DNA of 49,053 nucleotides from assembly GCA_947474395.1 (NCBI GenBank), contig CANJID010000029.1:1-49053 (forward strand). Direction: 5' to 3'. The stretch is from Caulobacterales bacterium. Lineage in GTDB: Bacteria; Pseudomonadota; Alphaproteobacteria; Caulobacterales; Caulobacteraceae. Both the position numbers and the translations under genes were made by a program. This document shows, piece after piece, positions 19,924 to 29,516 of the stretch (the stretch's first letter is position 1; every line of letters begins with the position of its first letter). The notes below the pieces were generated by a model, which saw only the letters and a program-made list of their open reading frames with translations, did not search any database and was not told the origin of the DNA.

Positions 19924-22900
19924 TCAGCCCACCGCGAACCGCTCTTCCGGATTGGCGGTGAGGAGGAGCTCCAGGGCGTCGATCGGGAGCGGCTTGCCGA
20001 ACAGGAAGCCCTGCAGGGCGTGCACCCCCGCGACCTTGAGGAACTTGCGCTGCAGCTCGGTCTCGACCCCTTCGGCCACCACCTTCATGCCGAGCGCCCG
20101 GCCGATGGAGACGACGGCGTGGACCACCGTGGCGGACTGGACGTCGCCGGTGCAGTCGGTGATGAACTCGCGGTCGATCTTCAGCTTGTCGAAGGGGAAG
20201 CGGCGCAGGTGCCGCAGGCTGGAGTAGCCGGCGCCGAAGTCGTCCAGCGCCACCTTCAGCCCCAGCTTCTGCAGCTGCTGCATGTTCTCGCGCACCTGCT
20301 CCTCGGCGGAGAGGATGGCGGTCTCGGTGATCTCGATCTCCAGCCGGCGGTGGTCGTAGCCGTGCTGGCGGATCAGCCGGTCGATGCGGCCGACAAAGCC
20401 CGGTTCGGCGAACTCCAGGGCCGAGGCGTTGAACCCGACCTGGATGGTCAGGTCCTTGGTCTCGGTCATCAGCTTGTCGAACACCCACGTCGTCACAGGC
20501 GCGATCAGGCCGTGGGCCTCGGCCAGCGGGATGAAGAGGTCGGGGCGGACGGGCCCGCGAACCGGGTGGGTCCAGCGCACCAGGGTCTCGACGCCGAGGA
20601 TCGCCACCCCGTCGCGGTCGTACTGCGGCTGGTAGACCAGGCTGAGCTCGTCCCGCTCGATCGCCCGCTGCAGGTCATAGAGGAGCGAGCGGGTCTCCGA
20701 ATCCATGGTCGGCGCCGGGGCGTTGTCCGGCACGGCCGGGGCGACCGAGGGAGCCGCCTCGCCGGACAGCACCGCCAGGGTGCGCTTCAGCACGTCCTCG
20801 AGGGCGGCGACCTCGCCCTCGGTCGGCATGCGACCTTCGCGGGCTGAGTTCTCCATCTCGGCGGCGAGGCGCGAGACCTCGCGGGCGCCGATGTTGAAGC
20901 TCATGGACTTGAGCGCGTGGGCGCCCTTGGCGGCGCCGGACTCGTCGCCGGACTTCAGGGCGTCGCGCACCTGGCCGATGCAGCCCGGGGCGTTGTCGCG
21001 GTAGAGGCCCTGGACCTTGGCCACGAAGTCGGACTTGCCCGCGCCGGCCATGGCCATGAGCTGCTCGGCGATCTCCGGATCGATCAGCTCGGAGTCCATC
21101 GGCATGGTGACGGCCGACAGGGGCGCGACGGGCGCGGGCTGGGCGACGACGGGAGCGGTGACGACGGTGGCGACCGCTTCGGTCTGGGTCAGGTACTGGC
21201 CGACGGTCTTGGCCAGGGAGGCCAGGGTGAAGGGCTTGTGCAGCACCCCGTCCATGCCGGCCTCGCTCCAGGCCTCGGCGGCGGAGCCGACCACGTGGGC
21301 GGTCAGGGCGACGATGGGGGTGCGATGACCGCCCTTCTCGCCCTCAAGACGGCGGATTTCACGGGTCGCCTCGTAGCCGTCCATGTCCGGCATGGAGCCG
21401 TCCATCAAAACGAGCTCGAACGTTTCGGCCATGACGGCCTCGACCGCCTCGCGGCCATCGTTGACCAGCTTGGGCTCGACGCCGAGACGCGCCAGGGCTT
21501 CCAGCGCCACCTCGCGGTTGACCGCGCTGTCGTCGGCCACCAGCACGCGGGCGCCGGCGAACTGCGGCAGGGCCTCGGAGATGGCGGCGTCGGAGGCGCG
21601 GGAATCGACCTCGTGCAGTTCTTCCCCGGCGGAGAGCTGGGTCAGGAGGCCGTGCAGGTCGCGGCCGCGGAAGGGCTGGATCAACACCGCCTGCACCTTG
21701 CCCGCGCGCTGCAGCTGCTGGGGCACGGCGTCGCCGAAGTCTCCCAGGCAGACGATCGGCCCGGCGACGGCGCCCAGGGTCTTGAGTTCGGAGGCCGAGG
21801 CGATGGCCAGGGACGGGATCGCGTCCTTGTCCTCAGGCGTGGCGACGGTGAAACCGGCGCGGGCGAGGTATCGCCCGAGGGCGCGCCGGGTGGAGAGGCC
21901 CGCGTGCGCGATGACGGCTACCGGCTTGCCGCCGCCGACGGCCTCGGCCGGGTCGGGCCAGGGTTCGGCGCCCGTGATCACCCTGACCGGCAGATGGAAG
22001 GCGAAGGTCGAGCCGCGGCCGACGTCGCTGGTGACGGCGAAGCGGCCGCCCATGGCGTCCACCAGCTTCTTGCAGATCGAGAGCCCCAGCCCCGTTCCGC
22101 CGAACTTGCGGGTGGTGGACTGGTCGGCCTGGCTGAAGGCGCCGAAGACGTCGCCGATCTTGTCCTTGGGGATGCCGATGCCGGTGTCGTGGACGGCGAT
22201 GCGGACCGAATCCGCCCCGTCCGGCTCGACCTCGATCATCACCCCGCCAACTTCCGTGAACTTGATGGCGTTGTTGACCAGGTTGGACACCACCTGGCGC
22301 AGGCGCACCGGGTCGGCGGCCACCACCTTGGGGGTCGCCGGATCGATATAGGCGGCGAGGTCCAGGCCCTTGGAGGAGGCGCGCTCCCAGAACAGGGAGG
22401 AGACATCCTCGACGATGTCGGAGAGGTCCACCGGGACCTCTTCCAGCTCCATCTTGCCGGCCTCGATCTTCGAGAAGTCGAGGATGTCGTTGATGATGGC
22501 CAGGAGGCTTGAGCCGGACTTGGCGATGACCTCGGCGAAGCGGCGCTGGCGGGGGGGCATCTCGCCGGCGGCCAGCATCTCGGCCATGACCATAATGCCG
22601 TTCATCGGCGTGCGGATTTCGTGGCTCATGGTGGCCAGGAAGTCCGACTTGGCGCGGTTGGCGGATTCGGCTTCGTCGGCGGCCTGGCGGTAGTCGGCGG
22701 TGCGGGCGGCGACCTGGTGCTCCAGGCCCTCCACATGTTCGGTGATCTTGGCGTCCCGGTCGCGGATCTGCGCCAGCATGCCGTTGAAGCCGCGGACCAG
22801 CTCGCCGACCTCGTCGTCGGCGGTGATCTCCACGGTGCGGCCGTAGTCGTGGTCGCGCTGCACCTCGCCCATGGACTTGGTGAGCGCCAGGATCGGCATG

Positions 22901-23505
22901 GTGATGCCGCGCTGCAGCCGCCAGGCCACGGCGAGGCCGAGGAGGATGGCGGCCAGCGCCGCGATCAGGCTGGTCCCGAGGCTGGCCTTGAACCGGTCGG
23001 CGACCCCCTCGGTCTGGCCCAGCATCACCACCGTGCCGACTTCCCGGCCGTTCGAGACGATCGGGGCCGTGATCCTCTGGGTGCGGCTGGTGAGCAGGGC
23101 CACGAGCCCCGGCTTGCCGTTCTCGCCCGCGCCCGCGCTGATGTCGCGGGTCAGGCGCGCGCCCCGGCCGGTCTCGACCAGCAGGCGGCCGTCCGGGAAC
23201 TGGATGCGGGCGTAGGTGACCCCCGGCATCTGGGAGATCGAGCGGATGGACTGGAAGGCGCGGGCCCGGTCGCCGGCGGCGGCGGCCTCGGCGGAACTGG
23301 ACGCCAGGATGGTGGCTGCGGCGGTCAGGCGGGCGGTGTCCTGCGAGGCCGCGCGCGCGCCCTCGCGCCAGGCGGAGACGCCCGCGACGAGGGCCACGGC
23401 CAAGCCCACGGAGACCACGACCAGCAGCGCCAGCTTGCCGCGCACGCTGCGCTTTCTTGGCAAGCTGGGCCGTTTGATCTTGCGGTCTTGAGACTTCGTC
23501 ACCAC
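19924..23505 (-). CDS. Membrane hybrid histidine kinase with receiver, HPt and C-terminal EAL domains
   Basis: A 1193-residue protein. Membrane segments at about 24-46 and 177-197 flank a periplasmic sensor, followed by HAMP (about 199-250). The HisKA domain has H295 in SHEIRTP; HATPase has N412, DTGIGIP at 440-446 and GGTGLGL at 469-475. A degenerate receiver-like stretch (about 527-625) precedes a true receiver (D658/D659, phospho-acceptor D702, T735, K757). An HPt domain has H863 in GAHALKS. The EAL phosphodiesterase domain (about 935-1193) has E973 in ETLVRW, N1026, E1058, D1088-D1089, K1109, E1145 and Q1165, so it looks catalytically complete for c-di-GMP hydrolysis. Start is GTG at 23503-23505. 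It diverges from a response regulator gene across 89 bases. Confidence 0.93.
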   Translation of the reverse strand: MVTKSQDRKIKRPSLPRKRSVRGKLALLVVVSVGLAVALVAGVSAWREGARAASQDTARLTAAATILASSSAEAAAAGDRARAFQSIRSISQMPGVTYARIQFPDGRLLVETGRGARLTRDISAGAGENGKPGLVALLTSRTQRITAPIVSNGREVGTVVMLGQTEGVADRFKASLGTSLIAALAAILLGLAVAWRLQRGITMPILALTKSMGEVQRDHDYGRTVEITADDEVGELVRGFNGMLAQIRDRDAKITEHVEGLEHQVAARTADYRQAADEAESANRAKSDFLATMSHEIRTPMNGIMVMAEMLAAGEMPPRQRRFAEVIAKSGSSLLAIINDILDFSKIEAGKMELEEVPVDLSDIVEDVSSLFWERASSKGLDLAAYIDPATPKVVAADPVRLRQVVSNLVNNAIKFTEVGGVMIEVEPDGADSVRIAVHDTGIGIPKDKIGDVFGAFSQADQSTTRKFGGTGLGLSICKKLVDAMGGRFAVTSDVGRGSTFAFHLPVRVITGAEPWPDPAEAVGGGKPVAVIAHAGLSTRRALGRYLARAGFTVATPEDKDAIPSLAIASASELKTLGAVAGPIVCLGDFGDAVPQQLQRAGKVQAVLIQPFRGRDLHGLLTQLSAGEELHEVDSRASDAAISEALPQFAGARVLVADDSAVNREVALEALARLGVEPKLVNDGREAVEAVMAETFELVLMDGSMPDMDGYEATREIRRLEGEKGGHRTPIVALTAHVVGSAAEAWSEAGMDGVLHKPFTLASLAKTVGQYLTQTEAVATVVTAPVVAQPAPVAPLSAVTMPMDSELIDPEIAEQLMAMAGAGKSDFVAKVQGLYRDNAPGCIGQVRDALKSGDESGAAKGAHALKSMSFNIGAREVSRLAAEMENSAREGRMPTEGEVAALEDVLKRTLAVLSGEAAPSVAPAVPDNAPAPTMDSETRSLLYDLQRAIERDELSLVYQPQYDRDGVAILGVETLVRWTHPVRGPVRPDLFIPLAEAHGLIAPVTTWVFDKLMTETKDLTIQVGFNASALEFAEPGFVGRIDRLIRQHGYDHRRLEIEITETAILSAEEQVRENMQQLQKLGLKVALDDFGAGYSSLRHLRRFPFDKLKIDREFITDCTGDVQSATVVHAVVSIGRALGMKVVAEGVETELQRKFLKVAGVHALQGFLFGKPLPIDALELLLTANPEERFAVG

Positions 23506-23594
23506 GCCCCCGCGGACTTTCTGCCTCCGGGTTACCCTGGATTAATGACTTACGCCTTAAAACGGGGACCAGACGTGCAGCGGGCGCTCGATTA
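23506..23594. promoter_or_regulatory. Divergent promoter region of the hybrid kinase and response regulator
   Basis: An 89-base intergenic region with TTAA at 23542-23545 and 23557-23560, a third at 23592-23595 straddling the start of the regulator gene, plus GGTTACC at 23530-23536. TTAA is uncommon in such GC-rich DNA and is the CtrA half-site. The 11-base spacing between the first two does not match the 7-base CtrA consensus, so I record only a possible regulated divergent promoter. Confidence 0.3.
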
Positions 23595-24242
23595 ATGCAG
23601 ACAGATCCGCAAGCGCCGGGAGGTTTCTTCTACGTTCTCGAAGACGCCGTCCGGATCATCTATGTCGACGACGATCCCATCATGCGGGAGTTCGCTTCCG
23701 TGCACCTTGCGACCGACCACGGCGACGTGGCCACCGCGGGGGACGGGATCGAGGCGCTGGAGGCTCTCGAGCGCCAGTCCTACGACATCATGCTGCTCGA
23801 CCTCGAGATGCCGCGCATGGACGGCTTCGATGTCCTGGCGCGCCTGCGCGCCGATGAACGCTTCAAGCACATGCCGATCGTCGTGGTCACGGGCCGCGAG
23901 GACGTGGGCGCCATCGACCGCGCCTACCAGGCCGGGGCCACCTCGTTCCTGGTCAAGCCGATCAACTGGCGCCTCCTGACCTACCAGATTCGCTACGTTC
24001 ACCGGGGCAGCCGCACCGAAGGCTTCCTCGCCGAGGCCGAGGCCCGCGAGCACGCCGAACACGAGCGGGCGATGCAGTCGCTGCACCGCCTGGTCCAGGA
24101 GGGCTCCGAGCTGCTCACCCTCGCCATGCAGGGCGAACCACAGCTGCGCGCCGCCGCCGCCCGCTACGCCGCCCTGCTCAGCGCCTCCGTCTCGCCCGCC
24201 CCCAATTCGTCGGGGGGCGCGAGGTCCGTCGAGGCGGCATGA
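23595..24242 (+). CDS. Single-domain response regulator with helical C-terminal extension
   Basis: A 215-residue protein. The receiver spans about 20-135: acidic triad in YVDDDP, phospho-acceptor D69 in LLDLEMPRMDG, T99 and K121 in LVKPINW. No DNA-binding or enzymatic output domain follows; residues 140-215 are mostly charged helix (EAEAREHAEHERAMQSLHRL) then an Ala-rich tail. It is divergent from the HK-REC-HPt-EAL protein, a likely phosphotransfer partner, and its stop overlaps the TadG-like gene start (ATGA), hinting at pilus-related signalling. Confidence 0.9.
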   Translation: MQTDPQAPGGFFYVLEDAVRIIYVDDDPIMREFASVHLATDHGDVATAGDGIEALEALERQSYDIMLLDLEMPRMDGFDVLARLRADERFKHMPIVVVTGREDVGAIDRAYQAGATSFLVKPINWRLLTYQIRYVHRGSRTEGFLAEAEAREHAEHERAMQSLHRLVQEGSELLTLAMQGEPQLRAAAARYAALLSASVSPAPNSSGGARSVEAA

Positions 24243-25504
24243 CCGTTGCGCCCCGCCTGCGCCCTTGGCTGGCGGGGGCCTTGCGCCGATTCCGCGCCGC
24301 CACCCGTGGAGGCGTCGCCACCCTCACGGCCCTGGCCCTGCCGCCGATCCTATTGATCGGTCTCGGCGCGGTGGAGCTGCAGCAGGTCATCAGCGACAAG
24401 GCCCAAACCCAGGACGCCGCCGACGCCGCGGCCCTGTTCGGCGCCCAGCAACTCAGCGTCACCCAGGCGGGCGCCGCCGACCGCACCAAGGCCTTCGCCC
24501 TGGCCCAGCTCACCGACATGTCAGCCCGCTCCACCGTGACCGTCACCGCCACCGCGGTCGACACCCAGACCATGAAGGTGGCGGTGGACACCGCCCGCAT
24601 GTCCTTCTTCATGAACCTGTTGCCCCCGGGCGGCTTCCACACCCACGCCGAAGCCACTGCCGTCGGCGAAGGGGTCAGCCCCCTCTGCGTCCTCGTGATC
24701 GGCTCCTCGTCCAGCGACGACATCCTGCTCTACGACAGTTCCAGGATGCAGGCGCCGCAGTGCCTGGTGCACTCCAACCAGAACATCCAGGTCAACACCT
24801 CCGCCCAGCTGCAGGGGCAGCTCGTCGAGGCGGTCAACTCGGCGTCGGGCCCGATCAATCCGGCCGCCAGCACCGGCGCCAAGACCGTGGCCAATCCGTT
24901 CGCGGGACTGGACATCGACGCCGAGCAGCCGAACTTCCCCGAGACCTGCCCCTCATACGGGGGACTCGCGGATGTCGACATCTGGTGGAACTGGACCCTG
25001 CAGCCGGGGATCCATCCCTTCGACTACCGGGTAACCAACGGCGCGACGCTGACGCTCGCCCCCGGCGCCCACTACTTCTGCGGCGACGTGGAGCTGAAGA
25101 ACCACGCCAACCTGCTCGGCAACGGCGGGGTCGTCCTGATCTTCAACAGATACGCCCAGCTCGACACCCACGACGGCGCCAACGTCAGCCTGAACGGGCG
25201 CAAGAGCGGGCCGCTGGCCGGCTTCGTGCTGATCGTCAACGACAACTACACGAGCGATTTCAATCTCAACAGCGACCCGATCTCCAACATCACCGGCACC
25301 ATCTATTCGCCCACCGTGACCCTGGCGATCGACGGCAGCGAGACGGCGGGGAATTCCTCTCCCTGGACCATCCTGGCGGCGAAGAAGCTGAAGCTGATCC
25401 ACTCCCCACTGCTCGTCATCAACGCCAACTACGGCGGGACCGACGTGCCCGTGCCGGACTACCAGGTCGGCAACAAGACCAACGGCTCGCGCCTCACCAA
25501 CTGA
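24239..25504 (+). CDS. TadG-like pilus assembly / TadE-TadG family protein
   Basis: A 421-residue protein with a basic N-terminus, one membrane segment (about residues 28-47, TLTALALPPILLIGLGAVEL) and the TadE/G helix that follows: QQVISDKAQTQDAADAAALF and GAQQLS. The large exported part ends in repeating beta-rich sequence (NGATLTLAPGAHYFCGDVEL, HANLLGNGGVVLIF), suggesting a beta-helix. TadG proteins belong to Flp/Tad pilus systems, but no other tad gene is next to it. It is an orphan coupled to a response regulator gene by an ATGA overlap. Confidence 0.8.
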   Translation: MTVAPRLRPWLAGALRRFRAATRGGVATLTALALPPILLIGLGAVELQQVISDKAQTQDAADAAALFGAQQLSVTQAGAADRTKAFALAQLTDMSARSTVTVTATAVDTQTMKVAVDTARMSFFMNLLPPGGFHTHAEATAVGEGVSPLCVLVIGSSSSDDILLYDSSRMQAPQCLVHSNQNIQVNTSAQLQGQLVEAVNSASGPINPAASTGAKTVANPFAGLDIDAEQPNFPETCPSYGGLADVDIWWNWTLQPGIHPFDYRVTNGATLTLAPGAHYFCGDVELKNHANLLGNGGVVLIFNRYAQLDTHDGANVSLNGRKSGPLAGFVLIVNDNYTSDFNLNSDPISNITGTIYSPTVTLAIDGSETAGNSSPWTILAAKKLKLIHSPLLVINANYGGTDVPVPDYQVGNKTNGSRLTN

Positions 25505-25512
25505 TCCGGAAG

Positions 25513-25740
25513 TCAGGTCGCGGCGGAGGTTTCGTCGGGACAGGGCTCGTCGCGCCACTCGCCGTCACGGTCGCGCACCAGCATCTCGCAGTCGTACCCT
25601 TCCAAGCCGGCCTGTTTCGAGAGCGCGGCCGCGACCTCGAGGATGTGCGCCTTCGAAGGGCTCTCCGCGTATTGGACCGCGTCCTTCAACAGGACCCACT
25701 CATTGGTCCGCCACTCGACCACAAGCTGAACAACCGCCAC
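25513..25740 (-). CDS. Small acidic protein, DUF2188-like
   Basis: About 75 residues from GTG at 25738-25740. The sequence has EWVLLKDAVQYAESPSKAHI, then EVAAALSKQAGLEGYDCEML and VRDRDGEWRDEPCPDE. The layout (short beta strands, a central helix, a VRDRDGEW-type end) resembles DUF2188 proteins. Function is unknown. It is convergent with the TadG-like gene and divergent from frmA. A longer in-frame extension upstream overlaps frmA and is not supported. Confidence 0.55.
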   Translation of the reverse strand: MAVVQLVVEWRTNEWVLLKDAVQYAESPSKAHILEVAAALSKQAGLEGYDCEMLVRDRDGEWRDEPCPDETSAAT

Positions 25741-25873
25741 GGGAATTCCTCTGGACCTGCGGTGCGCAGAACCGCGCCGGAAAAGGAATGGTTCCCCCGC
25801 TCGGCGCGGCCGGAGGTGGCGCGCCCCACTCCGCGAAGCTAAGACACCCGTTGCGGAATAACGGGAGGTCTTC

Positions 25874-26983
<1,110 letters not shown>

Positions 26984-26986
<3 letters not shown>

Positions 26987-27091
26987 AGCGCGTTGGGCGA
27001 AGTGTGAGCGGTTTCGCCGCTCGAACGCGCTCTAAATGTTTGAATTAGCGCCTTTTTACACGGGTCAGATGATTCCATCCGGCCCTACGAG
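26984..27091. repeat. Dispersed palindromic repeat with a GANTC site
   Basis: TAGAGCGCGTT at 26984-26994 and AACGCGCTCTA at 27024-27034 are perfect inverted arms, with an inner hairpin GAGCGG/CCGCTC. The element continues with GCGCCTTTTTAC and CGGGTCAGATGATTCCATCC, containing GATTC at 27071-27075, the GANTC target of the CcrM methylase. This agrees with the long intergenic repeats with methylation sites known from Caulobacter and relatives. The left arm supplies the frmA stop codon and the hairpin may act as its terminator. Confidence 0.8.
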
Positions 27092-27094
27092 GCT

Positions 27095-27328
27095 CTAGGC
27101 GCTGGCCCCTCCGCGGCAGTCCCCGCTCCGCGCCGTGGGCGGGTAGGCCCGCTCGATCCGGGCGACCCGGATTCCGTCCAGCCAGACATCGACGCCCACC
27201 GCATCCACGTGATTGTGCAGCAGCAGGCGGGCCTTGCCGGCCGCGTCCGCATCGCCGTCGCAGTTCGCCACATCGCAGGCGTAGATCGCGCCGTCGGCGG
27301 CGAGGAAATCGAAGCTGTAGGTACGCAT
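27095..27328 (-). CDS. Small conserved hypothetical protein
   Basis: About 77 residues from the ATG at 27326-27328, starting MRTYSFDFLAADGAIYACDV. It continues GDADAAGKARLLLHNHVDAV and DVWLDGIRVARIERAYPP. The pattern (short strands, an Ala-rich helix, a WLDGIRVARI end) resembles small DUF6894-like alphaproteobacterial proteins, but I cannot assign it firmly. A TTG 9 codons upstream is an alternative start. Confidence 0.6.
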   Translation of the reverse strand: MRTYSFDFLAADGAIYACDVANCDGDADAAGKARLLLHNHVDAVGVDVWLDGIRVARIERAYPPTARSGDCRGGASA

Positions 27329-27417
27329 GGGACTGACCTGCCGGCCTCCGTTCAACAGAGCGGTGGTCTAAGGTCCGTTGGATGACCCTCAGATGAACGG
27401 ATCGGGTGCGCGCGACC

Positions 27418-28011
27418 TCAGGTGGTCAGGAACCAGATCAGGCCGACCATCAGGGCCAGGCTCACCCCGGTCACCACCAGGCTGGAACGGAGTCGGAATC
27501 GCATGCTGAAGAACAGCACGTAGCCGATCACGGACAGGACCAGGAACAGCACCGCCGAGATGTCGATGAAGGCCTTCCAGGCGGTCCCGGCCCGGCGGCC
27601 CCGGTGCAGTTCGTTGAGCAGGCCGAGGGTCGAGGCGGGCAGCATCTTCACATCCGCCTTGCCCGTGGTCAGGTCCACGGCGGCGTCCGAGAACCCCTTG
27701 GCTCCGTCCCACCGCAGCAGGGCCTCGCCCCCCTCGATCTGGGAATCCTTGAAGCCGCCGACGATGGGCGCGGCGGCCTCGACCGCCTTGGCGAGGGCCC
27801 GTCCCGGATCGGCGGTGCGCTGGGCGGCGGCCAGGGCCTCCGCCGACAGGGTAATCTGGGTGGAGTGCTCGCGGGTGCGGCCGGCCCGGAGCCATTCGGG
27901 GTGGTTCAGCACCAGGCCAGAGACCGAGAACAGCATCAGCGACAGAAAGGCGAAGGCCGAGAGGTAGCCGTGCAGCCACCGGCACCAGCGGAAGATGTCC
28001 CCGGCGCTCAC
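27418..28011 (-). CDS. PepSY-associated transmembrane protein
   Basis: A 197-residue inner-membrane protein from GTG at 28009-28011, in a GTGA overlap with the ApbE gene. It starts with RWCRWLHGYLSAFAFLSLML and has membrane segments at about 12-34, 134-156 and 168-190. A soluble PepSY-like part lies between (FKDSQIEGGEALLRWDGAKG, DAAVDLTTGKADVKMLPAST), then LGLLNELHRGRRAGTAWKAF. LNELHRG and WLHGY are typical of PepSY_TM proteins tied to ferric or flavin-based electron transfer. It could be the electron conduit for the ApbE product. Confidence 0.82.
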   Translation of the reverse strand: MSAGDIFRWCRWLHGYLSAFAFLSLMLFSVSGLVLNHPEWLRAGRTREHSTQITLSAEALAAAQRTADPGRALAKAVEAAAPIVGGFKDSQIEGGEALLRWDGAKGFSDAAVDLTTGKADVKMLPASTLGLLNELHRGRRAGTAWKAFIDISAVLFLVLSVIGYVLFFSMRFRLRSSLVVTGVSLALMVGLIWFLTT

Positions 28012-29516
28012 GAGCGCCGCCCGTAGCGGGCCCGCGAAACGCTCAGCTCTTCCCCGCCCGCGGCCTGCCCCTCGGCCGGCTGGACGCCCAGATCGAGGGG
28101 GATCGACTGGTAGGTGTGCAGCCCGTGCTCGCGGATGGCCTCGATGTGGATCGTGAAGCGGCCCTGGCCGACGGCCACGCCGTTCTGGTCCTTGCCGTCC
28201 CATACCTGGGTGTAGCGCCCGGCCGGGCGGGTGGGCCTGGAGACGGCGTCGACGATCTCGGGGATGCCGCGCCCGAACCGGCGCCACCAGATGTAGTTCT
28301 GGTCGATGTAGTTGAAGTCGTCCCCCTGCAGCAGGAGCTGGCGCACCAGGCGGTTGCTGGCGTCGGTGATCCAGATGGAGAGATAGGGGCTGTAGATTCG
28401 CCGGCCCTCGGGCTTGGGCAGTTCGTAATCGATGGCGACCACGAAACCGCTCGGCCAGGCCGGGCCCCGGTCCGAGGCGGGGGCGCCCGTGCGGATCACC
28501 CGGGCCGGCGGGTCGGCCGCGACGCTGTTCCAGCCGGAGGAGAGGTGACGGCGGCCGTCGGCGGCCAGCACCAGGGCCTCCGCGCCGGGGGTGCGTTCCA
28601 CCAGCTGCATCGCCGCGCGCGGCTCCATCACCGACAGGGCCGTGGCCAGGGCGTCGGCGTCCAGGGCGCAGGGTGCGAAGACGGTGGCGGAGGATACGCC
28701 CTCGGCCGGATGGCCGGTCTCGGGCGAGAAGCGCAGACCGATGCGGCGCCCCTCGACGGACAGGTCCCGCGCGCCCCGCCCGCTCGTGGCGACAGCGCCA
28801 CCGGTCAGGTGCAGCGCCGCGGCGGGCGTGCCGTTGTCCTCGGGCCGCCGAGGGTCGGCGGCGGCGATCTTCCAGGCGCCCGAGGGCCCGTCGCCCCAGA
28901 CGGCGAGGTCGCCGCCAATGTCGATCATCAGTCCACGGAGCGTCGGCGCCGCCACCCGCGCGGCGGCCCGGGCCCGGTCGATCACATAGCCCTTGGCGAC
29001 GCCATCCAGACCCAGGGTCACGCCCTCGCCCCGCTCGATCCGGCGCGTGGCGGGATCGAGGACGATCCGCCCTGCCCGGGCGGCGGCGGCGGCCAGGGAC
29101 AGGGCCCCGTCGTCGGGATGCGCCTGCCTGTCGGCGGCGGCGCGCCACAGGGCCTCGACCCCGCCCAGACGGGGGTCGAAGGCGCCGCCGCTGCGGAGGC
29201 GCCAGTCTTCGGCCGCCTCCACCACCGCATAGAGCTCGGGAGAAGCCTCCACCACCCCGCCGCGGTTCAGGGCCGCCAGCTCGCTGTCCTCGCGCCAGCC
29301 GCTCAGGAGGGCGTCGAGCCGCCCGATCTCGGCCAGGGCCGCCGTCAGGGCCGCCCCGGCGGCCTCGGCGCTCCCGCCCACGGCGGTCAGGTCCAGCGAA
29401 GTCCCCAGCACATGGTCGCGGTGCAGCCGGTGGACCTCTGCCTGGGCCTGCGTCGCAGTCAGGCTCGCGGAGGCCGCTCCCGCGAGCAGCAGGAGGATCG
29501 TTTGCGAAGGATGCAT
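28008..29516 (-). CDS. apbE: FAD:protein FMN transferase (ApbE) fused to a DUF2271 domain
   Basis: A 502-residue exported protein. Signal peptide 1-26 (ending AQA); the ApbE domain runs to about 320, with VLGTSLDLTAVGG, NRGGVVEASPELYAVVEAAE, GVAKGYVIDRA, LMIDIGGDLAVWG and FAPCALDADALATALSVM. The C-terminal part (about 350-480) contains FVVAIDYELP, LSIWITDASNRLVRQLLLQG and WDGKDQNGVAVGQGRFTIHI, typical of DUF2271. ApbE attaches FMN to Thr/Ser of periplasmic proteins. The fusion suggests DUF2271 is part of the same flavinylation or extracytoplasmic electron system. It overlaps the TPR gene stop by one base and the PepSY gene start by four. Confidence 0.88.
   Translation of the reverse strand: MHPSQTILLLLAGAASASLTATQAQAEVHRLHRDHVLGTSLDLTAVGGSAEAAGAALTAALAEIGRLDALLSGWREDSELAALNRGGVVEASPELYAVVEAAEDWRLRSGGAFDPRLGGVEALWRAAADRQAHPDDGALSLAAAAARAGRIVLDPATRRIERGEGVTLGLDGVAKGYVIDRARAAARVAAPTLRGLMIDIGGDLAVWGDGPSGAWKIAAADPRRPEDNGTPAAALHLTGGAVATSGRGARDLSVEGRRIGLRFSPETGHPAEGVSSATVFAPCALDADALATALSVMEPRAAMQLVERTPGAEALVLAADGRRHLSSGWNSVAADPPARVIRTGAPASDRGPAWPSGFVVAIDYELPKPEGRRIYSPYLSIWITDASNRLVRQLLLQGDDFNYIDQNYIWWRRFGRGIPEIVDAVSRPTRPAGRYTQVWDGKDQNGVAVGQGRFTIHIEAIREHGLHTYQSIPLDLGVQPAEGQAAGGEELSVSRARYGRRS

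Noticed and set aside
23530-23597. CtrA binding box
   Set aside because: TTAA spacings are 11 and 31 bases rather than 7; kept only as a weak regulatory observation.
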